NCBI GenBank assembly: GCA_033060915.1
Contig: CM065393.1
Location: 7,860,001-7,924,000, forward strand
Direction of reading: 5' to 3'
DNA length: 64,000 nucleotides
DNA from: Euryodendron excelsum
Taxonomy: Eukaryota > Streptophyta > Magnoliopsida > Ericales > Pentaphylacaceae
Shown: piece after piece, positions 1 through 11,166 of the stretch
Numbering within the stretch: the stretch's first letter is position 1
Layout: each line of letters opens with the position of its first letter
The notes under the pieces: model-generated
What the model saw: the letters and a program-made list of their open reading frames with translations, nothing else
The model's database searches: none
What the model was told of the DNA's origin: nothing
Program-made: the position numbers and the translations under genes

Positions 1-1627
1 CAAAGCAGTATCAACTTTACTAGATGAGGAGCAAAATGGTAATTTGGACATTCAACCAGCTAAACAATATGGACAAAACCTCTTATTTGGAATAGAAACA
101 TTAATAGCTAAAGCTTTATTTGATGCTAAAAAGCAAAGTAACTTTAAGTGAGGGTGTCCAAGTCGCATATGCCACACGTCTCCACTTGCACGAGCACCAA
201 AGAAAGCCTGAGGAGTAGAAATCTTTGATTGCAAGGTGGAGATTGGATAGAGACCATTTTCACTTGGCCCTGCGCAGAGTACTCTCCCCGACTTGCGATC
301 CTTTACAAGAAAGCCATTCAAAGAAAAAATAAATAAGCAATCTAGATCCTTTGTAAGTTAAGCCACAGAAATGAGATTTTTAGTAATAGCAGGAACTCGA
401 AGAACATTGTGCAGAGGCAAAAAGGAATGAGAAGTATGTAGTGCCACACTACCAGTATGAGTAATAGGAAGTTGAGACCCATTACCAACACAAACTGTCT
501 GTTCCTTCATATGTCTGGTGAGCTGAAAGAGAAGTAAGGTCAGCCATCATATGGTTGGTGGCTCCAGTGTCTAGAAACCATTGCTGATCAGATGAAGGGA
601 GACTTATAGCAGCAAAGGCAGATGGCAAATCATTAGGTTGGAAGGTCTTATCAAAGCGACTATAACACTGAAAAGCAACATGGCCACGCTTTCCGCAGAT
701 TTGACAAGTTGGTCGGTCATTTTCTGGGCCAAAGCCTAGAATGCATGGGCTGTTATGTGACGAGGAAGATGATTGAGAGTGACTGTTGGAGCATCCACGA
801 CCTCTAAAGGTTGATCGATTTCCTGTGTGGTTGTGCCCACAACCACCCCCATGCCCACGATTAGAATGAGCAAGAAAAGCTATTGTATGGACAATGGTTT
901 GAGTAGCAAGAGAATTTTGTTCAAGACAAAGTTCATGATTGAGTAGAAGGGACTGGAGTTCAAGAAAGGAAACTGGATAAGCATGTGCTGTGATAGCAGT
1001 GCAAAAGGACTTATATGCTAGACCAAGGCCAGAAAGTGTTTGAAGAACAAGATCAGCATCAAATATTGGCTGTTGAGATGCAGCTAGTGCATCAACAATG
1101 CTTTTGATGCGTTGAAGAAAATCTGGAGCAGAGAGGTTGCCCTTTTTGATAGTTTGGAGTTGAAACCGAAGATTAAGAATACGAGCAGTTGTAGACGCAA
1201 AGAATGCTTGCTCCAGAGCAAGCCATACTTTTCGCGATGTCGTAACACCAACGACTTGAGAGAACAGGCTTAGTGAGAGAGGCATTAAGCCAATTGAGTA
1301 GCATTTGATCAATATGATCCCAAGTAATATAATTAGGATTGAAAGGTGGAGGATTTGATAACTCATCAGAAGTGGAGGATTGGATAACTCATCAGAAGAG
1401 GAGTCAAGATATTTAGGAGGAGCAGGACAAGAACCATCAACATATTTGTAAAGATCTTGACTGCGAAGAATCGGGACAAGTTGGCTTTTCCAAAGAAGGT
1501 AGTTTGAACGGTTAAGCTTGACAGAGACGAGAAGAGGGATATTTTGAAAAGATGAGAAGTTAGGAAGAATCCTTGAAGAAGATGATGCAGCAACAGTTGA
1601 AGAATTGGAAGAGGCAGAGGAGGCCAT
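1..1627 (-). pseudogene. Copia gag-pol polyprotein, broken
   Basis: The chosen start is the Met at 1627 (MASSASSNSS), not the upstream in-frame Met at 1675. The N-terminal part (SNYLLWKSQL) is the UBN2/gag domain of plant Copia elements. A CCHC knuckle (CQICGKRGHVAFQC) and the retropepsin motif WFLDTGATNHM follow, then the histidine/zinc part of GAG-pre-integrase (WHMRLGHPHL). Breaks: a 26-bp tandem duplication (1346-1397) shifts the frame and a second shift near 1260 restores it; a frameshift near 490 ends the reading frame at 482; the continued frame holds a TAA near 360 and a TGA at about 49-51. The homology is clear; it cannot make a polyprotein. Confidence 0.85.
1346..1397 (-). repeat. 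26-bp tandem duplication inside gag
   Basis: Two adjacent 26-bp copies (1346-1371 and 1372-1397) differ by one base. Because 26 is not a multiple of three the frame shifts: between about 1260 and 1345 the gag-like peptide (NYITWDHIDQMLL) is readable only in another frame, and downstream (FSQVVGVTTSRKVW) the original frame returns. Confidence 0.85.
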
Positions 1628-1682
1628 AGCAACAAGGATAAGGAGAAGAAAAGATAATGGATCAAAATTCAGCAAGGACTAA

Positions 1683-1694
1683 GCTCTGATACCA
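1683..1694 (-). other. Primer-binding site (initiator Met-tRNA)
   Basis: The minus strand reads TGGTATCAGAGC, the standard Copia primer-binding site, directly after the LTR end. Confidence 0.85.
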
Positions 1695-1887
1695 TGTAGT
1701 TCAATGAATAAGCACACCCAAAAGGGTTTGCTGTGTATTATATTTATAGTAACATAGTGTAATACAAAGCATGTGACTAATACATGAAGGGAAAGAACAT
1801 CAGTTAAGGATACAATCAATGATTGATGATCCCTATTCTAAAGCCGTGCATAATCAATCAAGCATGATTTTAGCCAATGTTAATGCA
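1695..1887 (-). repeat. Copia 5' LTR, about 193 bp
   Basis: The inner end is fixed by the adjoining primer-binding site (LTR ends ...ACTACA directly before TGGTATCAGAGC). The outer end is placed where cyclase similarity stops and a TG begins (1887). A TATAAATA box on the minus strand (1748-1741) is a reasonable promoter. The outer boundary is inferred and could be off by tens of bases. Confidence 0.6.
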
Positions 1888-2094
1888 TTGTCTATCAAGA
1901 AGAACATCTCCGCTAAGCTTCACAGTAGACTGGTTTTGGGTGAAGAGTTGGCGAGCCTTTTCTACCTCAGCCCGCTCTTCTGGGGTACCGTAGTTAGGAT
2001 CAAACTCCCATATTTGGCGCCCCACAAAGTTGTTTGTGCTGTATAGGTAAGGGTCATATGAACCACCACCTTCTCCAACCTTGAGCCTCCACAT
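1888..2094 (-). pseudogene. Oxidosqualene cyclase, first exon, disrupted
   Basis: From the ATG at 2094 the minus strand encodes about 69 residues that match the N-terminus of plant oxidosqualene cyclases (beta-amyrin, lupeol and related triterpene synthases): [10 protein letters not shown], then [18 protein letters not shown], then [13 protein letters not shown], and a final SGDVLL. The family cyclises 2,3-oxidosqualene to triterpene or sterol skeletons and is usually about 750-770 aa. Similarity stops at codon 69, exactly where the Copia LTR begins, and no canonical GT donor follows. An intron commonly lies near this point in the family, so the insertion may hit the exon/intron border. Remaining exons would be left of the window. 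The product (amyrin, lupeol or other) cannot be told from this exon. Confidence 0.8.
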
Positions 2095-2866
2095 TCTTCT
2101 ACTAGTTAGTACATTTGTACCTACATAGTAAAGCAAAGCATCATACATTAATTCTCATATATTAAAGCAGCCATTAAGATCTTTTAACAAAACTTTACAT
2201 TTCATTTATTCCCTCCACATTTGTTTGAATGGTAATGGCTTGACACGGATTACTACCATTTCTTAGTAGTTAAAAGTTAGGTTCAACAACAGAAAATGTT
2301 AGTGGCTTTGAGATGCGGGCAAGCGCAAATATTTGAGAGAGTAGAGCAATTGTGGTACGCCATGAAGAGGAGAGAAATCCCCATTAATACATGGGGCCGG
2401 GATTTGTGACGTAAGTATCCCACGTGGTTGTTTGTGGTTGTTTTACACATTTACACACGATAAACGGAACTGCAAAATTCGACTGAAACATTTATTATAT
2501 ATGGATGATTTACCATGCAAATTTTCTTAATTTTTTCCCATAATTGGTTTTTAGGAGCTTAATTTATTCTTACTTTAATCAACCTTAACGATAAGAACGA
2601 TTGTTTTTCTATGCCAAATTCATCATTCTTTTCAATGCTTATATAATTTATAAAGTGATGCATTCTCTTTCAATTTTAGAAGGAAATAACTTATAATCAA
2701 GGATAATAATCAATCACAGGACTTATAATTACATACTTTTAATTTGAAAGAACAGGATATACACACACATTTAGCGCACTAGTACTTAAAATTTTCACTT
2801 AATTGAGCAATTTTGTTTGGACCGTTTAGTAAATGTATCTTCAAAATATAACGAGTGAATGATTTA
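2095..2866. other. Upstream region of the cyclase exon, no gene seen
   Basis: This is AT-rich DNA. Its first few hundred bases would be promoter and 5' UTR of the cyclase gene on the minus strand. I cannot assign a TATA box with confidence. Confidence 0.4.
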
Positions 2867-2999
2867 GGCTCCGCTTGAAATTTAGATTTTTAGTGAAAAA
2901 AAAAAATAAACAAAAATAAAAAGAATTTTGATTCACTTTTCTTTTACATTTTTTTTTACTTTTATTTTTTTATCAAAAATTCGATATTCAAACGAAGCG
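2867..2999. mobile_element. Tourist-like MITE (PIF/Harbinger type), 133 bp
   Basis: Imperfect terminal inverted repeats (left GGCTCCGCTTGAAA; right end on the opposite strand CGCTTCGTTTGAAT) flank an A/T-rich core. The 3-bp duplication TTA is present at 2864-2866 and 3000-3002. Size and TTA duplication suit Tourist MITEs. Confidence 0.7.
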
Positions 3000-3002
3000 T
3001 TA

Positions 3003-3934
3003 GTTAAAATCCAAGTCATTTGGGAGGATTTGCCAAACAATTTATATTGGACCACTTCATTAAATATATCATAAATTCTGTCGTCTTTGTTTACTCATTT
3101 AAGAATACTTCTCTAAAATCATTCAATTTCTTGCCCTTACACTTATTTATCAGAATGACCTATATGACTCTAATTGGCCTTTACTATACAATAAATGCTT
3201 AAAATCCCCTTGGATATATAGCAAAATTTATTCCTTATTATATGGATTGACTAGTGCTTATGGTTTGTGTGATGTTGTTCTATTTGATGACCTTGTGTTT
3301 AAAACCATGCATATTCAATGACTTTGAAATTAATTGAATGTGATAATATAAGCAAGCTATACATTTAATTTTAAAATTTGAGTTATAAATGATTTTATTC
3401 TTAAATTAGAGATATTTAACTTATTATTGAATACAAAATACACTTAGTGGATGGTGGTTTTAATTTTAATCTCAATGACCAAATTTATCTTGAAAAGATA
3501 AGTTCTAAAATAATTTTGTTCAAATATTACAACATTAGAAGTTAAATAATATATAACTTCAGTACTTTATTTTTAATTTTATTAAACAAAATGCCTTAGC
3601 ATTTTTAATTATTGTTATTTTGTTAATCTTATATACATGTACGCGCAAACCATCGGTTGAATCGGGAGGCTGGGGAAGGCGTATAAGGGAACACAGGGAC
3701 CATTAAGTGATTGATGTGAGGCGCACAGAAAAAACACAACACTGATTGGTTTTTGAGAAAGTTGGGGACGATAAACAACATTCTTAATTATAACTTTTCC
3801 GAATGGTTTTTCTCTTTCAATATGTTATATTCGCTCATCTAACAGAAACAGTTAGTGAATGCAGACTATAAATTCTGAATTTAACAATCTCTATAGATCA
3901 TAATGATTAATAAAATATCAAAAAAAAAAAACCC
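3003..3934. other. AT-rich intergenic DNA
   Basis: No coding region, RNA gene or clear repeat was recognised. The stretch at about 3640-3770 is more GC-rich than its surroundings but has no convincing reading frame. Confidence 0.4.
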
Positions 3935-3946
3935 AAAACGGGATTG

Positions 3947-4158
3947 TTTCTTTTTTTTTTTTATGTTTTTTTTTAAAACATGAGAGAACCTAACCAAGGC
4001 CTCTCCTTTGGACCCACCCCTAACTATAACGTGAAAAGACTTGCGCTCTCAGTGTAATGAACTTTGTAGCATCATCCCTGAAAATCACCCTGGAGGAGAG
4101 TCGAATCTAGGGCCTGAAGGAAACCCACACGCGCCACTAGACCAACCTGGGGTGTTCA
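3947..4158 (-). mobile_element. tRNA-derived SINE, 212 bp
   Basis: On the minus strand the element starts with a tRNA-like head: an A-box like GGTCTAGTGG and a B-box like AGATTCGACTC about 30 bases later. It ends in an A-rich tail (poly-T on the plus strand, 3951-3980). Perfect 12-bp target duplications AAAACGGGATTG lie at 3935-3946 and 4159-4170. Head, tail and variable-length duplication together are diagnostic of a SINE. An apparent reading frame on the plus strand here is spurious. Confidence 0.85.
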
Positions 4159-4365
4159 AAAACGGGATTGCGGCATTGCCTATTGTTGTTTTTTGTCCAC
4201 TAGTTGTGTCTAGGTTGCTAGCCACTCAAATAAATATTTATATCTATTGCCAAGATAAAATTAGCTATGCCACCAGCGTAAGGTTTATTGCATCAAATAG
4301 TTGTAACTTACATAAATGGTTATCCTTATTTATACTATACATTATAACAATACCTAGTTAAGTTG

Positions 4366-4808
4366 TAACATTCTGAATTTTTTTATTATATCTTGGGTTA
4401 GAAATTAAATTACGGGAAGATAAGTATCTTATAAATTTTAAACAGATGAAAATTAACTTAGCATGAACTAGGAATAAGTTGAGAAAGACAAGTTAGCATA
4501 AAAAAGTTTTTGAAAATTAACGAGAGGGCATAATTGAAAGAAGTGTGAAGGACAATTATTAGGAGGGGTTGTAGTGTGATTACTAAAGACTACAAGGAAG
4601 CTCAAAAGAATTAGTAAATAACCTGAGAGACCATTGGCTTGTTCTCCAAGTAATTCTAGCCTATAAATTCTAAGGCCATTCGGCCATCGTTTCTCACACA
4701 AATGCTCTAAACAAAACAAGAGCTTAAGAATAGGTGGGGGCTACCGAACTACTGCCAATAGAGAGAGGGAAAGAAGATAAAGCTGAGAGGGAGAGGAAGA
4801 AAAGGTTA
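4366..4808 (+). repeat. Truncated Gypsy-type LTR, left part
   Basis: The start TGTAACATTCTGAATTTT resembles the LTR start of plant Tekay/Del Gypsy elements. A CCTATAAATT box near 4662-4671 and a following transcribed-looking leader (to 4740) fit the U3-R order. The stretch ends where the Copia element begins. No partner LTR is seen, so family and extent are inferred. Confidence 0.45.
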
Positions 4809-4813
4809 AACTT

Positions 4814-6278
4814 GTTGACTTAGTACCTTGATTTTGATGATAACCAAACCTTATGTTAGTTTTTTAATGTCTTTATTTAGCGTGTAGAAAAATGGAAAAT
4901 AAATCAAAGATTTAATAGCTTTTTGTATATCAAAGATTATGACATAACAAGAAAGCTTATGCACAACAAGCTAAGGATGAGAAATAGAGAAGAATGACAT
5001 ATATTCAAATATCTATCCAATGAATTGATTTCGAAGAGATTGAAAGCGCTTAAAGAAGAAACCATCAAGCTTTTGGAAGATACATTGGATATTCAAGAAG
5101 ATGGTCTTGAAGGCATCAAAAGTTGTTTAAGTTTGATCAACAAGGAAACATTCTATCCAAAATTGAATTAGAGCTCCTTCAAGTAACTATACTTGATTGA
5201 AGATCATTTAAGAGCTTCTTGATACCCCAAAGTGAACAGCCCTTGAAGAACTTGAATTATCTGAAAAAAAAATTGGCTAAAAAAAACATAGAAGACAATA
5301 TCTGAGTTCAAGGAGTCGACACATAAAACCAGAAGGCAAGACTTCAAGAATGCACTGCAGGTGCCGACACATGGATTTAAGATGTCGACACATGAAGATA
5401 GAGGGCAAGACTTAAGGAATATAACTGTAGATGTCGACACATGGTCTTGAAGGGTCGACACATAAAAAGCAGTGATTAAGGACAAGCACGATGCGTCGAC
5501 ACATGGTCTTGAGGTGTCGACACATGCAAGCTAGTGACCAAATAACAGCATGATATGTTGACACATGGAGTATAGATGTCGACACCTGGGTTTAACAGCT
5601 ATATTTGTAAATGTTATATTGGTCTGATCTCGTATTAAGTGAAGCCACAACCACCTATAACGGCTTAAATTGATAAAATGGTTTATATAGAAAACTCCAA
5701 ACACATTTATTGATAAGAGATAAAATATTCTTCTAACATTTGATGATCTTGAGCTGAACATTCCTTACACATCAGAATATCCCCTTTGTCCTCAAGGGTT
5801 GGCATTTAGTGAGTTATTCAATTCTCATTTACTCTCCATAGAGAGTGTGTACTTCAATTGTATATTTCCTATATACTTGTGAGTTAAAGTTTGATTGTTC
5901 TCTAGTTTAAGGAAAACATTTGTGTAAGTTTGAAAAATCTTGGACAAAATTCTTGAGACATTGAAGCTTGGGTGTAAGCTTCAAAGAGAGTGACCTAAGC
6001 ACTTCAACTAGCCTCCATCTTGTAATTGGATATTGCATAGTGGAAGAAAACTTCAAGGGTATCTTAGGACGAGGACGTAGGCCACAAGTTGTGGTTGAAC
6101 CTCGATAATTCTTGGTGTCTCATTTTGTGCTTTACTTTCATTTCTTGCTTGATTATATTGCATTGCATAAACCTTGAATTACTGTTACATTGCTTAGATT
6201 AATTTTAATTAGTCTTAATTGCAATTAGTTTTGAAAAACCCAATTCACCCCCCTCTTGGGTTACCTTTTGGGCCAACA
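4814..6278 (+). repeat. 5' LTR of the Sirevirus-like element, 1465 bp
   Basis: It begins TGTTGACTTAG and ends GGCCAACA, two bases before the primer-binding site. It matches 16099-16985 plus 21914-22493, which sum to 1467 bp. A TATA box (TTATATAG, 5683-5690) marks the promoter. A palindrome array lies just upstream of it. Confidence 0.93.
5308..5585. promoter_or_regulatory. Array of TGTCGACA-type palindromes in LTR U3
   Basis: Nine near-copies of a TGTCGACACATG motif occur at 20-60 base intervals (near 5311, 5363, 5389, 5431, 5452, 5492, 5513, 5554 and 5576), all upstream of the TATA box. The core TGTCGACA is its own reverse complement. The array recurs in the 3' LTR (about 16599-16870) and between pol and the env-like ORF. 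Repeated palindromes in non-coding parts are a known feature of Sireviruses; a regulatory role is inferred. Confidence 0.6.
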
Positions 6279-6280
6279 AT

Positions 6281-6290
6281 TGGTATCAGA
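6281..6290 (+). other. Primer-binding site of the Sirevirus-like element
   Basis: TGGTATCAGA follows the 5' LTR end by two bases and matches the start of the standard Met-tRNA primer site. The following bases have diverged from the usual GC. Confidence 0.85.
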
Positions 6291-9026
6291 ATTTGTATTC
6301 CTTTATTTGGCTTAACATCTTAGGAATTGATCCATGGCAACCAATTTTGGAAGCTCTCTAGGTGATGGTCAATCCACTAATAAACCTCCTATGTTTAATA
6401 GCACTAATTACAATTATTGAAAAAAATAGAATGACAATATATATACAATTTGTTGATTATGAGTTGTGGATAATTATTGTAAATGGTCCCAAAACTCTTA
6501 CAAAGAAGGTTGAAAGGGTTGAAGTTCCTAAACCCGAATCTGAATGGGATGAAAAAAATGCTAAAGCCATGAATTTATGCTCTTGATCCTAATGAATTCA
6601 ATCGCATTTCTACTTGTGAATCAGCTAAGGAAATATGTGATAGACTTGAGATAACTCATGAAGGTACCACTCAAATCAAGGAGTCCAAAATCAATATTTT
6701 GGTGCATAACTATGAATTGTTTAGGATGAAATCTGATGAATGTATTATCAATATATTTACAAGATTAACTGACATTGTTAATGAGTTAAAGTCTTTTGGA
6801 AAAATTTATCCTAATAGTGAACATGTTAGAAAGATTCTAAAATCATTGCCAAAAACTTGGAAAGCCAAGGTCACTGCCATTTAAGAAGCTAAGGACCTTA
6901 ATACCTTGCCTCTTGAAGAACTCTTAGGCTCTCTCGTGACATATGAGCTCATTCAAAGGCAACATGCCCAATAAGATGAAGATAAGAAAAAGAAATCAGT
7001 GGCATTCAAGTCCACCACTCAAAAAGATGAATTAGCAAGTGATGAAGATGATGAAGACATTGCTTTTATCACAGGAAAGTTCAAAAGGTTTTTGAAGAGG
7101 AAATGGAGAAGTGAAAAGAAGCAAAAAACTAAAGGAGATTCTAGCAAAGAGTCAACTATAATATGCTTTGAATGCAAGAAGTTAGGCCATATAGGAGCTT
7201 ACTGCCCCATGCTCAAAAAGAAAGGAAGGAAAGACAGAGAAAGAAGGTAACGGCTACTATCACTTAGAGTGATGATGAGGAATCTGCCTTCGAAGCGAAA
7301 ATTGAACCTTAGGAAGTGGCTAATTTATGTCTCATGGCTCATGAAGAAGAAAGTGAGGTATCATCTCCTAATCTTTCTCAATTTACATTTAATGAACTAC
7401 AAGATGCATTTGATTATTTGATTGCTAAATTCAAAACAATAGGAATAAAAAATAATCTTCTCAAAAAGATGGTCTTTACACTAACTGAAGAGAATGAGGA
7501 TTTACAAAAGGAAAATAGAGAATTGAAAAATGAAATTTGTGTTTTGAAAGAAGAAGTTAAGAAAAGTTCTATTTCAAAGGATTCCATTATTTCAAAAGAA
7601 AAGGTTAAAGAAAATCGCGTTTTGAGAGAAAAAGTTAAACACTTAAAAATATCTCTTTTTCAATGTGTAAATAGAAAAGAAAAATTGGATGCTATTCTTG
7701 AAAAAAAAAAATGCTCTCTCGATAAAGCTGGACTTGGTTTTAATCCCTTCAAAAGGAGAAAGTTTTCAAAAACCAGATTTATCCCCTCTATAGAAAAATC
7801 ACAGATTTCATATTTTTATTGCCAAAAGGTAGGACACATTACTACTAGATGCTATGCCATGCAAAGATCATATACCGCTAACAATGCATGGGTCCCAAGA
7901 AAGCCATTGAAAACTAACCCACAAGGACCCAAGATGGTTTGGGTACCTAAGGTCAAGTGAACTATTTTGTAGATATGTCTTCAAGCTAAATCTAAGAACG
8001 ACCATTGGTACTCAGATAGTGGATGCTTAAGACACATGAAGGAAGATGAAGCTCAATTCACTTCTCTCTCACCAAAGGATGGATGATTTGTCACCTTTGG
8101 AGACAATAGCAAAGGAAAAATCATTAGTATAGGTAGTATTGGTAAGAATTCTTCTACTTCTATTGAGAATGTTTTACTTATTAAAGGATTATTAAAACAC
8201 AATCTTTTGAGCATAAGTCAATTATGTGACAAAGGATGTAAGGTTGTATTTGAATCTTCAAAATGTGATGTAGTTGATATCAATAGTAACAAGACAATTC
8301 TCACTGGGCATAGGCAAGGCAAGATATATATCTTTGATCTAAATGGCTTATCTCTTTGCAAAGTTGAGTGTCTTGTTGCTATGAATGGTGATGAAAGTTG
8401 GTTGTGGCATAAAAGACTTGGTCACATTAGCATGAGCATACTTTCAAAGATTTCTAAAAATGATTTGGTTAAAGGTCTTTCTAAAATCAAATTTGACAAA
8501 GATAGAGTTTGTGATGCTTGTCATATGGGAAAACAAACTCGTATCTTTTTAAATCTGTAAATATGCTGACATTTCTAGGCCATTACAACTATTGCATATG
8601 GACTTATTTGAACCAACTAGTACTTTAAGTTTTGGTGGAAAAAAATATGCACTTGTTATTGTTGATGACTACTCTAGATTTACGTGGACATTCTTCTTGA
8701 CTCACAAGGATGAAACAATTATGTTCTTTATAAAGTTTTGCAAAAAGGTTCAAAATGAGAAAGGTTTTACAATAACTTCTATAAGGACTGACCATGGTGG
8801 AGAATTTGATTGCAAACCTTTTAAAATATTTTGTGATGAAAAATGTTTTGATTACAACTTTTCAGCTCCTAGAACACTTCAACAAAATGAGGTTGTTGAG
8901 AGGAAAAATAGAACTTTGGAAGAAATGGGAAGAATCATGCTTTGTAAAATGGATTGCCAACGTATTTTTGGGTTAAGGCTGTTAATACAGCCTGCTATGT
9001 TTTAAACAAAATTTTGTTTAGAAAGC

Positions 9027-9629
9027 TGTGGGGTAAACGCACATGGCCCAATCCATCTGGTTAGGCCCAATTGACATAACTTGAAGCTAGGTTGCTAGGC
9101 AGCCCAAATCAAGCACCTAAGGACGGTCTAGCCCAAAGTGCCGACCTGATGCCGACCTTGGCCCAAACCGTGAAAAGTGAGCCTAAACCGTTAACGGTCT
9201 CAAAGCATTGAGTTTGGAGTTGACCTGCATTAAATGCACCACTAGCTCGCCACGTGACATCGACTTGCACGTCCGATCAGCTGGATTCTCCCACGACGCT
9301 AAGGCAGGCCCTGCATGTGGTCAGTCAGCGGAAAATGATGAAACCTACCCAACAGGCCATGATGACCTGTTGGTAGGCCAGGAGCAAAATACTCCATCGA
9401 TCACACTATAAATACCAAAGACCTCAAGAGCTAGGTATGGACAATTAACTCCAAGTATACACAACTTTTATCTATTCAACTATTGATTAAACTTGCTAAT
9501 TTAATCATCAGAGTGTGATCGGCCCAACAAGGGTCGACCCATTCTAACTTCTCTTTCTTGCAGTGAGTTTGGATTCATCAACATCGGCTTGAGTGATCGG
9601 CCAGGCCTTCCCAAAAAATCCCACCTATA
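9027..9629 (+). mobile_element. Solo LTR inserted in Copia integrase region, 603 bp
   Basis: The insert begins TGTGGGGTAAACG and is flanked by AAAGC on both sides (9022-9026 and 9630-9634); the Copia frame resumes directly afterwards. It has a promoter-like CTATAAATACC at about 9409-9419 and no coding region. Its right end reads CCCACCTATA instead of the expected CA, probably by mutation. Parts of its 3' half (a TTAATCAT stretch, GGCCCAA and AATCCCACCT) recur in the sequence at 59109-59550, so the two may be related LTRs. Confidence 0.75.
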
Positions 9630-9791
9630 AAAGCTTTTAAACAAAATCCCATATAAGCTTTGAAGAGAAAAGAAATCAAATGTTTCATACTTTAGAGCCT
9701 TTGGGTGTAAATGCTTTGTGTTAAATAATAACAAAGGCAACCTCGGAAAATTCGTTGCAAAATCTGATGAGGACATATTTCTTGGATACTC

Positions 9792-11166
9792 TTTTTTTTT
9801 GCTAAGCAAGAAAGAATATCTACAGACAAAAAAAAAAGATCGAAAGATCAAGTACAAATACAAGGGGCATACCCCAGGCCAAAGGAAAATCAAGAAAGAA
9901 AACCATCCAAACAAACTAAAGAACCCAACTAGCACTAGCTAAAAAAAGTACACAAAGAAGCTAACTTAGCTCAACAACTATAAGAACTAAACAAATAGCA
10001 AAGAATCGTTGCCCTTAATTCTTGAAGATATCATTGGGAATCCGCCATATTTGCTGGAGGTCCCTATTTGGTACCGTTCCATGAATGCCTCTCAAGCTAG
10101 CCATCCTACTACGAACTTGAAAGACTATATCATTGAGCACTGCCTTCATGTCCCTACACTTGTTAGCCATTAATCTCTCATTCCTTTCTCTCCAAAGGAA
10201 ATAAACAGTGGTGGAGAGCATTAACTTGCAAAGAATATTCTTCAAAGCCTTCCCCTTCAAGGTACAAGCCCAAGAGACAATCCCTTGCCACTCATTACTC
10301 AAGCATTGGGCCTTGCATTTTGCTAGCAGCTGCACCCATAATCTGTTGGTGATTGAACACTGGAAGAAGAGATGGTTGTGGTCTTCAATTTTATCTCTAC
10401 AAAACACACAACACATGTCATTTAACATACCATAGGCAACAAGTTTGTCTTGGGAAGCTAATCTTTCTCGAATAGCAAGCCAAAGGATGAAGCTATATCT
10501 AGGAATAGCCTTCTTAAACCAAGCAACTTCAGCCCACTCCACTTGAGGACTATGACTTCTAATACTTTGCCAAGCTGATCTAACTGAAAATTGGTGATTT
10601 TTTTCCGAAATCCACATGGCTTGATCAGTACAAGAACTATTAGGAAGTGGAATACATGACATACACCTCTTGAGCTCCATCAACTCTATGGAATTTGCCA
10701 TAGGCCAATGCCATTGGTTGTCTCTAATAATAGTGCTAACTTTTGCTTATTTACCTAGCCCAGAATCATAGATCACCCTATCCCCCATTCTTTGATGTAT
10801 AGGCCCCATTGGCAGCCAATTATCATACCAAAGGGAAACCTATGAGCCTTCCCCAATTTTGTACTTGATCAAAGGCCTAATAATATCTCTTAGCTGCAAA
10901 ATTTTTCCTCCAAGTCCAAGAGCAATCCCAAGGAACCTTAGCCACCCAGAATTGACTTCTACCTAGAAGGTTAGCTCTGGCCCACTTCACCCAACAAGAG
11001 GTTGTAGATGATTGGCACAACAACCAGATGTATCTAGTGATATTTGCTTGGTTCCAATCCACCAATTTCTTTATGCCTAGACCACCTTCATCAATTGGTT
11101 TAGTAACCTCTTCCCAATTAACCTTAGCTCCAGTACTCTTTAAATCAGGCCCTTTCCAAAGAAAAG
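9792..11166 (-). mobile_element. 5'-truncated LINE (L1-type) inserted in Copia pol
   Basis: Copia coding sequence stops at GYS (about 9790) and resumes at SHSKAYKVYN (11167). In between, the minus strand encodes the C-terminal end of a plant LINE ORF2. The low-coordinate end has a short A tail (T run 9792-9800). The 5' truncation is typical of LINEs. I could not define a clear target duplication, so both ends are accurate to about 10 bases. Confidence 0.85.
10015..11165 (-). pseudogene. LINE ORF2 C-terminus with zf-RVT domain, broken
   Basis: The minus-strand reading begins in the RT region after the catalytic core (FLWKGPDLKS, then IDEGGLGIKKLVDWNQAN) and runs into the zinc-binding zf-RVT domain (CCVFC ... 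HNHLFFQC, near 10345-10405). Typical flanking residues are present (PRYSFILWLAIRERL; VYFLWRERNERL). A frameshift near 10890 and a stop near 10755 interrupt it. The longest open piece is 10015-10701 and encodes about 228 residues. No endonuclease or RT active site is present. Confidence 0.85.

Larger units (their letters stand above)
1..1887 (-). mobile_element. Decayed Ty1/Copia LTR retrotransposon, 5' part, cut by window edge
   Basis: This is the 5' half of a Copia element read on the minus strand. In element order it shows a short LTR (1887-1695), a primer-binding site TGGTATCAGAGC complementary to initiator Met-tRNA (1694-1683), a gag start at 1627, a CCHC zinc knuckle, a protease motif DTGA and a GAG-pre-integrase domain that reaches the left edge. 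Integrase, RT, RNase H and the 3' LTR must lie outside the window. Frameshifts and at least two internal stops make it non-autonomous. It sits inside the first exon of an oxidosqualene cyclase. The target duplication cannot be checked because the other end is not present. Confidence 0.85.

Noticed and set aside
3947..4158. tRNA gene
   Set aside because: A/B boxes are present but no cloverleaf is preserved; the A tail and target duplication show a SINE.
4041..4361. A 106-codon open frame on the plus strand
   Set aside because: It lies across a minus-strand SINE and its flank; the peptide has no family resemblance and the SINE explains the sequence.
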